Notes under the pieces: model-generated | What the model was told of the DNA's origin: nothing | Database searches by the model: none | What the model saw: the letters and a program-made list of their open reading frames with translations, nothing else | Position numbers and translations under genes: made by a program | In this document: piece after piece, positions 1 to 12,370 of the stretch | How the letters are laid out: each line of letters starts with the position of its first letter | How positions within the stretch are numbered: position 1 is the first letter of the stretch | NCBI GenBank assembly: GCA_949126835.1 | Contig: OX421494.1 | Location: 434,001-498,000, forward strand | DNA length: 64,000 bases | Direction: 5' to 3' | DNA from: Anisus vortex | Lineage: Eukaryota > Mollusca > Gastropoda > Planorbidae

Positions 1-50
1 GTTCCTTCTAGCTAGAAAATTGGTACGTGCCAAAACTCTTGCAGGGCGGC
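1..50 (-). repeat. SINE tail fragment
   Basis: The first 50 bases match, with substitutions, the tail of the SINE at 18493-18652 in the same orientation: a TTCCTTCTAG word, then CCAAAACTC and TGCAGGGC. It is cut by the window start, so the body cannot be seen. Confidence 0.5.
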
Positions 51-692
51 ATTTGACAAATGATTTGTTACTTGTACACCATTACACAAAGTAATAACAC
101 AAATCACGTGCTTTTTGTCACGTGATTGCAAACGCCATATACGATGCAAATATTATTGTAATTAAACAAAATGAACCATATGTCGTTTTGTGGGTCTATT
201 ATAGGTCTACATACCGTTATTATGTTGCGAATTTTTTTTATATCTTTCCTTCTAAAGTTACATAGGGCCTAACCAATATCGCTTTTGCCGCTCACAGCCT
301 TCGGAAAATTCGATGGAACATTGCTTATAGCATTATGTGGGTAACAAAACCAAGTCTTATAACTTATAACTCAATCTTACTCTTTGTTCTAGTTCTTACA
401 GAAGAAGCAAACCAATAGAAGCGTAGGACGCAATAATCTTCTTTATAGAAGGAGCGTCTGTAATGTATAAGATAAGTAAAGTCTACACAAACAAAAATAC
501 CTAAACACTCCTTGTTATATAGACCTATAGGTATAAGTGTGGTTATTGAACCTTTGCCAAGAATAAAAACAAAATCACAATAAACTGAGTATGTTACAAT
601 AGACAAAGACCTTTTGTACTGTGAATGTGAACTGTATGTTGGCCTATCTAGGGTTCAGTGGTCAATAGTGCAGCCGTGTTTGCTTGACTGGA
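51..692. other. gene-free stretch
   Basis: AT-rich non-coding sequence. Apart from a SINE-tail word at 421-475 I see no coding region, tRNA or promoter that I can support. Short open frames here have no recognisable protein features. Confidence 0.6.
421..475 (+). repeat. dispersed SINE-tail word
   Basis: Contains GCGTAGGACGCAATAATC followed by a small hairpin (TTCT-TTATAGAA type) and GAGCGTCTGTAATG. Near-identical words occur at 17598-17640 and 19631-19684, and in reverse orientation as the tail of the SINE at 18493-18652. It is a dispersed interspersed-repeat end. Confidence 0.55.
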
Positions 693-1436
693 TTGGGAGG
701 GGGCGGGATTGTACGTGTGTTTGTAAGAAGGGGGCGGGGATTGTACGTGTGTTTGTAAGAAGGGGGGGATTGTACGTGTGTTTGTAAGAAGGGGGCGGGG
801 ATTGTACGTGTGTTTGTAAGAAGGGGGGGATTGTACGTGTGTTTGTAAGAAGGGGGCGGGGGATTGTACGTGTGTTTGTAAGAAGGGGGGGATTGTACGT
901 GTGTTTGTAAGAGGGGGGGGATTGTACGTGTGTTTGTAAGAAGGGGGGGATTGTACGTGTGTTTGTAAGAAGGGGGCGGGATTGTACGTGTGTTTGTAAG
1001 AGGGGGGGATTGTACGTGTGTTTGTAAGAAGGGGGGGATTGTACGTGTGTTTGTAAGAAGGGGGCGGGATTGTACGTGTGTTTGTAAGAAGGGGGGGGAT
1101 TGTACGTGTGTTTGTAAGAAGGGGGGGATTGTACGTGTGTTTGTAAGAAGGGGGGGGGATTGTACGTGTGTTTGTAAGAAGGGGGGGATTGTACGTGTGT
1201 TTGTAAGAAGGGGGCGGGGGATTGTACGTGTGTTTGTAAGAAGGGGGGGATTGTACGTGTGTTTGTAAGAAGGGGGCGGGGGATTGTACGTGTGTTTGTA
1301 AGAAGGGGGGGATTGTACGTGTGTTTGTAAGAAGGGGGCGGGGATTGTACGTGTGTTTGTAAGAAGGGGGGGATTGTACGTGTGTTTGTAAGAAGGGGGG
1401 GGGGGATTGTACGTGTGTTTGTAAGAGGGGGGGGGG
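693..1436. repeat. G-rich minisatellite, about 27-31 bp unit
   Basis: About 26 copies of a unit built from GATTGTACGTGTGTTTGTAA plus GA and a run of five to nine G, sometimes broken by a single C. Unit length varies mainly through the G-run. The + strand is strongly G-rich with G-tracts at every unit. The proline-rich frames on the - strand are by-products of the repeat. Confidence 0.95.
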
Positions 1437-2942
1437 ACAGCCCATACAGCGTGTTCATTCTGAACTGGTGCACAATTTCAGTCTAATGTAAAAATGTTGA
1501 TAAACTAAATCTAATATTTCATTAAATTCTCAATAGTTAAAACAAAAACATTCAATTGTCTAAATATTTCAAAATTTTTAATTTCTTTTTTTTTTTTAAA
1601 GAAAAGTATATAGTCTATTGTAGGCCAAATGAGGCAAAGCATATGCTATAATTATTTTTAAAAAAAATAACACAGCACTGACACAGTTGATGGATAGTCA
1701 AAAAATAGGCCTATATGGAGCGTGTTTAAAAACATTTAAATGGAAACTTAAATAGTTAGACCATCGAGAGCAACATAATATAATCATAAATTATATTCAA
1801 GTAAATAGGGACATAGGTGAAGCCTAATGGGATTTTTTAAAATGTGAATAGGCCTACTTAAAAAAGAAAGACTAACGAATTGACAATTGTGTCAGAAGCT
1901 GTCCATAAATAATGTCACGCAATTATGCTAAATTTGCAGAATTTACATTTTTTTTAGAACTGTCATCACACTGTTTAAATAATTTAACCGACACAATTCG
2001 ATTACCTAGATCCCTTCCATAGAAAAGTGGCGTAATTTATTGACTTTATCTATATAATATAGGCTACAACTGTATAGCCTACTAAACTAGCGGTAGTTGA
2101 TTGTGCGCTGTAACAGTAATAGTGATTGTGTAACTGTGAGTGTGTAAAGGACGGATTAATAATAAACTGACTGAGACTTAGTGACTAGTGACACACGCAT
2201 TGGACTGTACTACTGTACTGTATTATGACCGGACGGTGACATGAGAGGTCTGTGTTATTGTGTATGTGACTGGCTGGACTTAGTTCATGGATGTCTCGTG
2301 AATGTCTCGTGGAGTTATAGGAACAGGGGGTGAATGGCGGTGATGTGCCAATTTAATGTAGGCCTACTATAAAAGGATTGTTGGAATGAGAAAAAAATTA
2401 TGTTGTTAAACCAAGCTAGCGTGTTAAAGAATTACTTGTACATGGTGTCAGTTGGACAGACTCCACACGCCACAACTCACAACCGCTTGAATTGACGGGA
2501 AATGTTGCTGAACACGGGAAAATATTTAAGCAGTCATTTCAGATCTACAAGATAGCCAGTGGATTACAAAATAGCCAGTGGATTGGACAACAAAAGCAAA
2601 GATGTGCAGAGCATGACATTACTACATGAAATAGGTCAAGAGGAAGTAGAAATCTACAACACATTACAATAATACAGTCCATATGTGAGTCTCAGTCAGT
2701 TTAGGATTAAAATTATTCCGTCCCTTACACACTCACAGTTACACTTACACACTCACAGTTACACAGCCACTATTACAAATAAAAATCGGTAACGCGTCAT
2801 GTAAACGTTTCCATTTACAAAAAATAAAGTAAGAAACATAAACTAAAGCAACAGAAACAACAACTCTGTATTAGATGCACTACATATTACTTGTAGGTTA
2901 TATAATTATTGACATTAATTGGAAATAGGGTTTATGTGAAAG
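1437..2942. other. gene-free stretch with an inverted repeat
   Basis: AT-rich non-coding sequence. It holds an inverted repeat (arms near 2116-2158 and 2718-2785) described separately. No coding features are visible. Confidence 0.55.
2116..2785. repeat. inverted repeat, candidate foldback or MITE
   Basis: The left arm reads GTGTAACTGTGAGTGTGTAA then AGGACGGA. The right arm near 2718-2785 carries the reverse complement twice (TTACACACTCACAGTTACAC, duplicated within the arm) plus CCGTCCCTT. Arms are 600 bp apart. I could not define target-site duplications, so the element boundaries are uncertain. Confidence 0.45.
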
Positions 2943-3567
2943 TAAGGTTTATGTGAAAGTAAGGTTTATGTGAAAGTAAGGCTTATGTAAAAGTTAGTTT
3001 TAAGTGAAAGTAAAGTTTATGTGAAAGTAAGGTTTATGAGAAAGTAATGTTATGTGAAAGTAAGGTTTATGTGAAACTAAGGCTTATGTGAAAGTTAGGT
3101 TTATGTGAAAGTAAAGTTTATGTTAAAGTAAGGTTTATGTGAAAATATATAGGTTTATGTGAAAGTTAGGTTTATGTGAAAGTAAGGTTTATGTGAAACT
3201 AAGACTTATGTGAAAGTTAGGTTTATGTGAAAGTAAGGTTTATGTGAAAGTAAGGTTTATGTGAAAGTAAGGTTTATGTAAAAATAAGGTTTATGTGAAA
3301 GTTAGGTTTATGTGAAAGTAAGGTTTATGTGAAAGTAAGGTTTATGTGAAAGTAAGGTTTATGTGAAAGTTAGGTTTTTGTGAAAGTAATTTGTATGTGA
3401 AAGTAAGGTTTATGTGATAGTAAGGTTTATTTGAAAGTAAGGTTTATGTGAAAGTAAGGTTTATTTGAAAGTAAGGTTTATGTGAAAGTAAGGTTTATGT
3501 GAAAGTAAGGTGTATGTGAAAGTATGGTTTATGTGAAATAATTTAAGGTTTATGTGAAAGTAAGGTT
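2943..3567. repeat. 17-bp minisatellite
   Basis: About 36 imperfect copies of GTGAAAGTAAGGTTTAT, with more sequence variation than most other arrays in the window (TTAGG for TAAGG, short insertions). It ends shortly before the MULE-like element. Confidence 0.93.
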
Positions 3568-3624
3568 TATTTTACAAAAATCTAGAGATTGAAATTTTGT
3601 TTCCATAGAAACATTTATCTAACT

Positions 3625-4328
3625 GGGAGGCGTTATAAGGCGGATCCGCCGTATAACGCTCAGCGTTATACGGCGGATTTTTTGCGTGAACTCGTGACCT
3701 ATATTATACAGGATATTTTTTACTGCCTACAACGCGAAGCACTAATTTTTGGGAAGCGTTATTCAAACAGCCGAAAGTGTATAATACCGAATTTACGAAA
3801 AATTGTGAGAGTTAGGCTATACTTATGACTTAAAACTTTATATTCTATTCTATAGTCTATAGTGACTCTATAGGCTTTTAATTAGGATCATATTCCTAGC
3901 TAAGTCCTAAACCTAACCGGGCCTAACCGTAAAATCAATTTCTAATTGTGATTAAGAGACATAGGCCATAAAAATAGAGTAACCTTTATGTTTGAATTAA
4001 TTATAAACAATGACAAACAAAACACGAATTTAACTAAAAAATATTTATCGTTTTACTATAATTGAACGGAGTGATTACGGTGTATTTTTATATAATACTA
4101 AAAAAAAAAATTAGCGGAGCTGGCTGGATTTGAACCTGCGTCACCCCTGTTGACAGCGCAAGCTACTAACCATTGGGCCAATAAACCTTGTTCTTATAGT
4201 CGAAAAAATAGTAATTAAGCATATAGGACCAGATAAACAATTATGTATAATATAGGTCAGGATTTGACGCAAAAATCCGCCGAATAACGCTGAGCGTTAT
4301 ACGGCGGATCCGCCGTATAATCACTTCG
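3625..4328. mobile_element. MULE-like non-autonomous TIR element with foldback ends
   Basis: A 704-bp element flanked by the same 9 bases, TATCTAACT, at 3616-3624 and 4329-4337, read as a target-site duplication. About 75 bp at each end match in inverted orientation, with sub-terminal words GGCGGATCCGCC and TGCGT and the inner end TATATTATACA. Each inverted repeat is itself palindromic: arms ATCCGCCGTATAACGCT and AGCGTTATACGGCGGAT sit around a single C. A 9-bp duplication and long TIRs fit Mutator-like elements. No transposase is present. The interior carries a tRNA-like unit (4114-4187). Confidence 0.75.
4114..4187 (-). other. tRNA-like sequence with pol III boxes
   Basis: On the - strand, TGGCCCAATGG fits a pol III A box and GGTTCAAATCC fits a B box at tRNA spacing. 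A candidate anticodon loop lies between them. A run of ten T follows on the same strand, as a pol III terminator would. The acceptor-stem halves (GGTTTAT and CAGCTCC) do not pair well and the T stem has a mismatch, so a tRNA pseudogene or SINE head is more likely than a functional tRNA. Confidence 0.55.
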
Positions 4329-4337
4329 TATCTAACT

Positions 4338-6111
4338 TTATGTTTGACTATAAATATTTTTGATACAATAGTTTAGGTGGAAATTTGTGGGGAATTTGAG
4401 AATTAGCTTTCTATTTCCACCGTTCGTTCAGTTTTCTCTCTTGCATTATTGCCCCTCCCCCATCCCCAATTTAATCATATGCCTACTAGTTGCCATTCCT
4501 ATCCATCTAAGACTTACCTGTCTTACCTTGCACTATTTTCACCCCCCCCCCCCCCAACCTGAATACGCTACGGTAATTATAAATTTTTACCTCAAAATTT
4601 TTTTTCAGAAAATTCGAAATTAATATTTTGAGGTTATGAAATAGAACTACGGTATTTAAATGATTTAATTGTAACGTTTCACAGTTAATAAAAATAGATT
4701 AATTTGGGCCTATATATCTATATAAGAATAAACCTCTTAGGCTATTACCCTCTTGCCGTGCACAATTCCCCTATCCCCCAACAACACACACATGAATAGT
4801 ACTAATCCCCTCCCCACATTTTCATACATGCTCCTTGTCCTTATAGAACCCCCCCACACACACTTTTTTTCATAATTACTGGGCGACCCCTTAGCCTAGA
4901 AAATTAAATTTGAGCACAACCGTTGTGAAATCTTTTCGTAGGTTTAAACTCAATGCTTGCAGGTTTTGCCAATACGCGTACAATCCTGCCCGCATGAAAA
5001 TTTTAGCAACTGAAGTTGGCCTACAAATCAAATTCCCCCCAAAGTAGCGCATTTTACCAATTAAAGACTGTAGGGGTATACATAACATGCAATAGATAAA
5101 ATAAATCCGGCAACATGCCTTATCTTCCAGACGTGAGATGGCGAAGGAGAAACAAAAAAAAAACACTCTTATTAGCAGTTAAATTTTCCAGCTGATCGAT
5201 AAAATAGGTCGTTTCAGGACAACAAAGAAAAGTTCTTAGGCGTGTTGTGTCTAATGGATAATAATCTACCTACATTCAGCTCTGGTCTTAAGGAAGAGAC
5301 ACAAATGCAGTAATTATAATTACTACTTTACTCTTTGCCCTTCTGTCCTCTGGTGTTTCTAGGTTTAGTGATTTTACTAATGGTGTTACTCTTGTTAATT
5401 GGGAATATTCTGCCCCATGTTATAGACCGAACACGTTTAGGTCGGCGGCTCGATGTCCGAAAATCTCTTTTATTGGTAGGCGCCGGTAGTTGGAATACAA
5501 TGGAATGAATATAGGCCTTTGCAAAAAACTTTGCAATGAGTTCACGTTAACCCTGTTGAGGAAATACGACGAAAAATTTTTTAGTTTCATAATTATATTA
5601 TTGAACCTGAACTGGAAAAAACAAGCGTGTCCTTATCGTTTGTGCTCGGCTAATGTCCTCGACATTTGAGACTTCTGACTAGGGACGAAACTAAACGACT
5701 CGTCTTGCACTCATGTGTGCTTTGCGTCCTGATATACAGTGGACGGAGACACCTCTTGTGTCCGGGTTTTTCAAAAATTGTCAGGGCTTGAAAGACTTCA
5801 GGCGAAATACCTGCGTCCCGGCCTGACGGGCTGCGACATGAAGGTGGCCGACCAGAAGGATTAGCTAGAGATTTTCTTTGCTGCTGTAAGGATCTACGGC
5901 TCAACTCGCTGCAGCATACAAGTGTATTACAAGTGCCCTTTGATGAGACACCATGTTGTGGCTACTGGAAATTTTATCCAGCAAGATAGAATACAAAGTC
6001 TGCCTACAGATGTAAAAAATGTTAGATTCGGCAAAACACCATCAAATACTGGGTAAATGATCAACGACCATGCGGAACAGCTTAAAAGCTGGATTGAACA
6101 CTGACACTAGC
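4338..6111. other. gene-free stretch, partly LINE 3' flank
   Basis: No supported gene. It contains a C-run (near 4543-4554) and CCCC-rich, A-rich low-complexity patches. The lower half, roughly 5450-6111, is less AT-rich and lies downstream of the RNase H frame on the - strand, so it may be the 3' untranslated part of that LINE. I could not locate its 3' tail. Confidence 0.4.
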
Positions 6112-7009
6112 CTATATACTTGGTACTTTCTTTTTTTTACAACAGTTAACACAGTCACGATACCGTTTTAGACAACACCAGACTAGAGCTGGGAGTATTA
6201 TTCCCTTGTCCAAGAACTCAGCCGTGCGTTTGAGCACGTCTCTATCTCCGTAGAGATCAGTGGATAGTGGGTCACCCGTCCCATCTCCTCGATCGACGAG
6301 ACGGGGGCACTCCCGCAGGATATGCTCCACTGTCTCCTCCTCCTCCCCACAGTGGCGACACCGCGAGTCGTAATTAGGCCGGAACCTGGCAAAGTATGCC
6401 CCAATGGGGCAGTGGCCAGTGCGGAATTGAGATATGATACTCTGTTCCGACCTATTTAGGCACCACCATGGGTCGGCGCGGTTAGGGCGGGACAAATGCC
6501 GCCATACTTCTCGGCCCTTGTCAGAGCTGTCCCAGCTCTCGTTCCACTTTTCTGTCTCCCACCTCCGGATCAATGTACGGGCCTTATGCCCCGGGACCCA
6601 CTGCAGTAGCACGCGGTCTCCAAAGCGCTGGCTTAGCTCGTCTGAAGCCAGTAGAATTTTCTCTATCTGAGGGGGCCAGTTGCTCAGATTCTCAGTAACC
6701 TGGAGCACCGACAACGCATCAGTCAGGATAATGACGGTTGTAGAGCCGAGGGTGCCTTCGAGAGCCCGACTGATGGCCTCGATCTCTGCGCCGTAGTTGC
6801 AGAGACCATCGCAAGGCCCCCATAGTTCGTCTCTATTCGGGTTGCTTGGGTACTCTATGTAAACACCAAAGCCGGCGGTACCGGTGTCTGCATTAGCCGA
6901 CCCGTCGGTGGGCAACATCACAGACATGCCGCCTAATATGAAAGGACTAGATGCTATGCCCACTAAGGGAGAGCTCAAGCTCAACAAAGCTCCATATTTG
7001 TTGTCAATA
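6112..7009 (-). pseudogene. LINE C-terminal remnant: RNase H and zinc knuckle
   Basis: The open frame to the stop at 6112 encodes the C-terminal end of a non-LTR retrotransposon polyprotein. Visible RNase H motifs are TDGSAN (first catalytic Asp), AEIEAISRAL (Glu) and ILTDALSVLQ (Asp), followed by QWVPGHKA. Intact relatives continue after WVPGH to a segment with the fourth acidic residue. Here the protein jumps straight to RTLIRRWETEKWNESW, so that Asp and about 40 residues appear deleted. A CRHCGEEEETVEHILREC zinc-knuckle-like motif follows, typical of LINE ORF2 ends. There is no reverse transcriptase upstream: the sequence runs directly into the 20-bp satellite at about 7009. It is a 5'-truncated, internally deleted copy. 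No initiator ATG is needed or seen. Confidence 0.75.
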
Positions 7010-9575
7010 TCTAGTGCTACTAACCGCTATCTAGTGCTACTAACCGCTATCTAGTGCTACTAACCGCTATCTAGTGCTACTAACCGCTATCTAGTGCTAC
7101 TAACCGCTATCTAGTGCTACTAACCGCTATCTAGTGCTACTAACCGCTATCTAGTGCTAATAACCGCTATCTAGTGCTACTAACCGCTATCTAGTGCTAC
7201 TAACCGCTATCTAGTGCTACTAACCGCTATCTAGTGCTAATAACCGCTATCTAGTGCTACTAACCGCTATCTAGTGCTACTAACCGCTATCTAGTGCTAC
7301 TAACCGCTATCTAGTGCTACTAACCGCTATCTAGTGCTACTAACCGCTATCTAGTGCTACTAACCGCTATCTAGTGCTACTAACCGCTATCTAGTGCCAC
7401 TAACCGCTATCTAGTGCCACTAACCGCTATCTAGTGCCACTAACCGCTATCTAGTGCCACTAACCGCTATCTAGTGCCACTAACCGCTATCTAGTGCCAC
7501 TAACCGCTATCTAGTGCTACTAACCGCTATCTAGTGCTACTAACCGCTATCTAGTGCTACTAACCGCTATCTAGTGCTACTAACCGCTATCTAGTGCTAC
7601 TAGCCGCTATCTAGTGCTACTAGCCGCTATCTAGTGCTACTAACCGCTATCTAGTGCTACTAACCGCTATCTAGTGCCACTAACCGCTATCTAGTGCCAC
7701 TAACCGCTATCTAGTGCCACTAACCGCTATCTAGTGCCACTAACCGCTATCTAGTGCCACTAACCGCTATCTAGTGCCACTAACCGCTATCTAGTGCTAC
7801 TAACCGCTATCTAGTGCTACTAACCGCTATCTAGTGCTACTAACCGCTATCTAGTGCTACTAACCGCTATCTAGTGCTACTAACCGCTATCTAGTGCCAC
7901 TAACCGCTATCTAGTGCCACTAACCGCTATCTAGTGCCACTAACCGCTATCTAGTGCCACTAACCGCTATCTAGTGCTACTAGCCGCTATCTAGTGCTAC
8001 TAACCGCTATCTAGTGCTACTAACCGCTATCTAGTGCTACTAACCGCTATCTAGTGCTACTAGCCGCTATCTAGTGCTACTAACCGCTATCTAGTGCTAC
8101 TAGCCGCTATCTAGTGCTACTAACCGCTATCTAGTGCTACTAGCCGCTATCTAGTGCTACTAACCGCTATCTAGTGCTACTAACCGCTATCTAGTGCTAC
8201 TAACCGCTATCTAGTGCTACTAACCGCTATCTAGTGCTACTAACCGCTATCTAGTGCTACTAACCGCTATCTAGTGCTACTAACCGCTATCTAGTGCTAC
8301 TAACCGCTATCTAGTGCTACTAACCGCTATCTAGTGCTACTAACCGCTATCTAGTGCTACTAACCGCTATCTAGTGCTACTAACCGCTATCTAGTGCTAC
8401 TAGCCGCTATCTAGTGCTACTAACCGCTATCTAGTGCTACTAACCGCTATCTAGTGCTACTAGCCGCTATCTAGTGCTACTAGCCGCTATCTAGTGCTAA
8501 TAACCGCTATCTAGTGCTACTAACCGCTATCTAGTGCTACTAACCGCTATCTAGTGCTACTAGCCGCTATCTAGTGCTACTAGCCGCTATCTAGTGCTAC
8601 TAACCGCTATCTAGTGCTACTAACCGCTATCTAGTGCCACTAACCGCTATCTAGTGCCACTAACCGCTATCTAGTGCCACTAACCGCTATCTAGTGCCAC
8701 TAACCGCTATCTAGTGCTACTAACCGCTATCTAGTGCTACTAACCGCTATCTAGTGCCACTAACCGCTATCTAGTGCCACTAACCGCTATCTAGTGCCAC
8801 TAACCGCTATCTAGTGCCACTAACCGCTATCTAGTGCCACTAACCGCTATCTAGTGCTACTAACCGCTATCTAGTGCTACTAACCGCTATCTAGTGCTAC
8901 TAACCGCTATCTAGTGCTACTAACCGCTATCTAGTGCTACTAACCGCTATCTAGTGCTACTAACCGCTATCTAGTGCTACTAACCGCTATCTAGTGCTAC
9001 TAACCGCTATCTAGTGCTACTAACCGCTATCTAGTGCTACTAACCGCTATCTAGTGCTACTAACCGCTATCTAGTGCTACTAACCGCTATCTAGTGCTAC
9101 TAACCGCTATCTAGTGCTACTAACCGCTATCTAGTGCTACTAACCGCTATCTAGTGCTACTAACCGCTATCTAGTGCTACTAACCGCTATCTAGTGCTAC
9201 TAACCGCTATCTAGTGCTACTAACCGCTATCTAGTGCTACTAACCGCTATCTAGTGCTACTAACCGCTATCTAGTGCTACTAACCGCTATCTAGTGCTAC
9301 TAACCGCTATCTAGTGCTACTAACCGCTATCTAGTGCTACTAACCGCTATCTAGTGCTACTAACCGCTATCTAGTGCTACTAACCGCTATCTAGTGCTAC
9401 TAACCGCTATCTAGTGCTACTAACCGCTATCTAGTGCTACTAACCGCTATCTAGTGCTACTACCGCTATCTAGTGCTACTAACCGCTATCTAGTGCTACT
9501 AACCGCTATCTAGTGCTACTAACCGCTATCTAGTGCTACTAACCGCTATCTAGTGCTACTAACCGCTATCTAGTG
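7008..9575. repeat. 20-bp satellite, left part
   Basis: About 128 head-to-tail copies of CTAGTGCTACTAACCGCTAT. Variant units (GTGCCAC, TAGCCGC, GTGCTAA) are clustered in runs, showing local spreading of variants. One single-base deletion lies near 9462. The array is interrupted at 9576 by the LTR element and resumes at 15913. Confidence 0.97.
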
Positions 9576-10199
9576 TGTTATGGCCCTCTATATGATGACT
9601 ATTAGTACGACTCGTTAAATCGGATTCAATGCATATAGTTGTATCTTTATTAGAAGTCTCTAGATTCTGCTAATCTGTAGCCCAAGCTAGGGGTTCCTTG
9701 ACTGACAGGTCTATGCAGTAATGTAGTTATTTTCGTGATAATTATCTTCAACACCTTTCTCAACAATGATAGATCAAACAACTCCAGTTGTTGAATAAAC
9801 AATTTTATTTAAATTGTAGACTCAATATAAACGATCAATAAACTTCATCAACTGATGGCAACATAAGTTTCAATAAAATGACATTATATGTACAAGTATT
9901 AATATAGCGACTTCACTCTACAAACGTTTAAACTGAACTAACTTTAAGGAGGTCGGGACTTTACAAAGAAAACTATCATCGAAGATTCTACAGGGTCTTA
10001 ATACGCATTTTAACCTCTTTCTCTATAATTACTACGATCCAGAATTATCCTCCAATTTCCACGGGGTTGGACGAATTATTTTATTTAAACTGCCCTCAGG
10101 GCACAAAGGTCAAACCTTGGTCGCCTTGGACTCTGATACGCACTTGTTAAGAGGTCAATGCCTTACTACGTCATTCATTTATGACCGATATTCGTAACA
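9576..10199 (-). repeat. LTR, 3' copy relative to the element
   Basis: 624 bp, starts TG and ends CA with inverted ends TGTTA and TAACA. It appears identical to the copy at 15289-15912. The element is transcribed on the - strand, so this is its downstream LTR. The adjoining - strand sequence AAGGGTGG could be part of a polypurine tract, but this is weak. Confidence 0.93.
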
Positions 10200-12370
10200 C
10201 GACCACCCTTAAAAAGTTTTATAATTATTTCTTTTACATTTTAACAATACAAAAAATTTTTAATTTTAAGGAATAATTATAAAAGAAAATATTCCGGGGA
10301 AAAATACAGTTCAATTGGCTATTCCACTAATTCAATCAAACTGATAACAATAACATATAATATATGCAATATAAGTTAATCTTATCAAATGGCTTAACTA
10401 CAGTCATTCAATCATTCAATTTTAATTCAAAACAATGGACAATTAAATTGTTTATCTAAATCTTGTATACAAGAAAAATACATAGGGTTAAATATTATTT
10501 AACATTCCACGTTAATAAAAACTCTCGCGTCTATTTAATTATAAACAAATATCTTTTACATTTGTGATTAAACAACAAGAAAAAAAATCACTTAATGTCT
10601 ATTCAGACGCGACTTATTTTTTCATAAGGAGAAAAAACCCAAACGCTCTGATAGAACACATACTAGACCTGACCTAATTACACGTTACAACAAAAATATT
10701 ATTGCTCGTGTAGACAGTTTTTTTTTTTCAAGCCTGTAGGCTGACTAACAGTAACACATTATACAACTGTCTGTGACGGGACACAGAAATTTAGGTCAAT
10801 TCCGCACTCTCTCTCTCTATTCCTTCTTTCACCCTCTCATTCTCAATTGATTCTAACGATGTTAACATCGCTATGCAAATTTACCCCATTTACCGCTTAG
10901 GTAAAAAATTTTGCTACGCGAGAAAAAAGTTATCTTGACTAAATGAGCATTATTTAACAACTATTATCTCAATATTAAATTCATTTATGTTAGTTTAAGG
11001 AAATTAAACTTAGTCTGTTCCAGAATTAAAATAGTTTATAGACAATTTCATTAAAAATATTTCAATCTTTCATTTTACCATGACCTTTCGACGTCATTAT
11101 TTTCTTTTTAAAAGAGTTCACATCGTAGCAGTCTTAAATTGAAACATTCTATCTTTCATGCAGACATGGATTTACTTAAAACAAATTGGTTAATTTACTT
11201 AATTAACTATCAATTAAAGCAAATTATCATCGGCATACAATCTTAGTACTACACAGTAAGTACTTATTTTCTTTTAATTACATTAAAGACATTTCAAATC
11301 AATATTATTTACGTACAAAAGATTAAAGACTTTAAAAGAGCATAGACTATTCATCATTTTTTTTTTTCAGACAGAAATCAATTTAACAATTTTTACAAAA
11401 CAATTGCTGGTCTGAATGGTTCCATCTCCCAGCTTTTCAGTTAATAAGGTTGGAATCCATTGCTCTTTTCCACGTTCCACAAAAGGTTTTATTCATTATT
11501 CATAGATTCTAGGTTCTCCTGTTCCTCACAGTGTTCAGGTCTACCCAATCTTTTGATTGTCAGTACAATTCATTCAATCTATTTTAACTAATACAAAAAA
11601 AATAATAGATTAGTTTTACAATCTTGACATGAAATCCTTAATTAATAATACATTTGTTGAACATTGGTATGTCAACATTATAAATTCTCAACCATGAAAT
11701 TCTCAACCATTCTGGTTTACAGTGTCAAGTCAGTGGCACATCCTAAATTTATACAAAACAAGGATACAAAGTTTACATTAGTTTCACTTCTGGTCTGCTT
11801 TTCATGTAACAGTATCCTAAAAATGAAAAATCATATATAATACAATTCTTGGAATTCTTTTTAGTCATAGTTCTGTCTTGCAGCAACTATTTTTACCCTA
11901 CATTATCATACATTCAATGATAATATTACAAATGAATAAATTCACATAGAAGAAATTTGCATACTGACTCAGTGCAATTATTTCAACAACAGTACATGAT
12001 AAAATGAATTTCCATAGTACAATAATAAAACATTTCTCAATACTTTAGTGATAGAAAAATTCTCTTTTCTTAAAACCATTTACATCTTTTTCAATCAAAT
12101 TATCCTCTCTGCCAAATGTTTCAATTATCATTTCCAGAGATTCTCAAACATATCTTATAATCAGTCCACATTTATAATGTCCTCTGATTTAGAAACCAAT
12201 TCTGCGGATAAAACTGATCTTTTTCTCTTATAGCAATTATTTTAAATGCTCAACCTAACAAGTTTGTTTAGAAATATCACAGTATAATGATATCTACTCT
12301 AACAATACTTTTACTCAGTCCTTTTTCATCACAAGTAAGGGATTTAGTTTTAAAATAGTAAGTTTGGTAA
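10200..12370 (-). other. non-coding 3' internal region of the LTR element
   Basis: AT-rich sequence between the gag stop and the downstream LTR, in the place where pol would normally lie. I see no frame longer than about 60 codons on the - strand and no RT, RNase H or integrase motif in any frame. A few poly-A and poly-T tracts are present. Confidence 0.6.

Noticed and set aside
648..1473. Proline- and threonine-rich frames resembling extensin- or mucin-like proteins.
   Set aside because: Two overlapping antisense frames of the G-rich minisatellite. Frame changes with each G-run length.
4114..4187. A functional tRNA gene.
   Set aside because: Pol III boxes fit, but the acceptor stem does not pair and the T stem has a mismatch. 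Kept only as tRNA-like.
5650..5904. An 84-codon Ser/Arg-rich frame on the - strand.
   Set aside because: No recognisable domain. It lies in the presumed 3' part of a LINE remnant.
10200..12370. A search by eye for reverse transcriptase or integrase remnants of the LTR element.
   Set aside because: No motif order typical of pol was found in any - strand frame. A profile search would be the decisive test.
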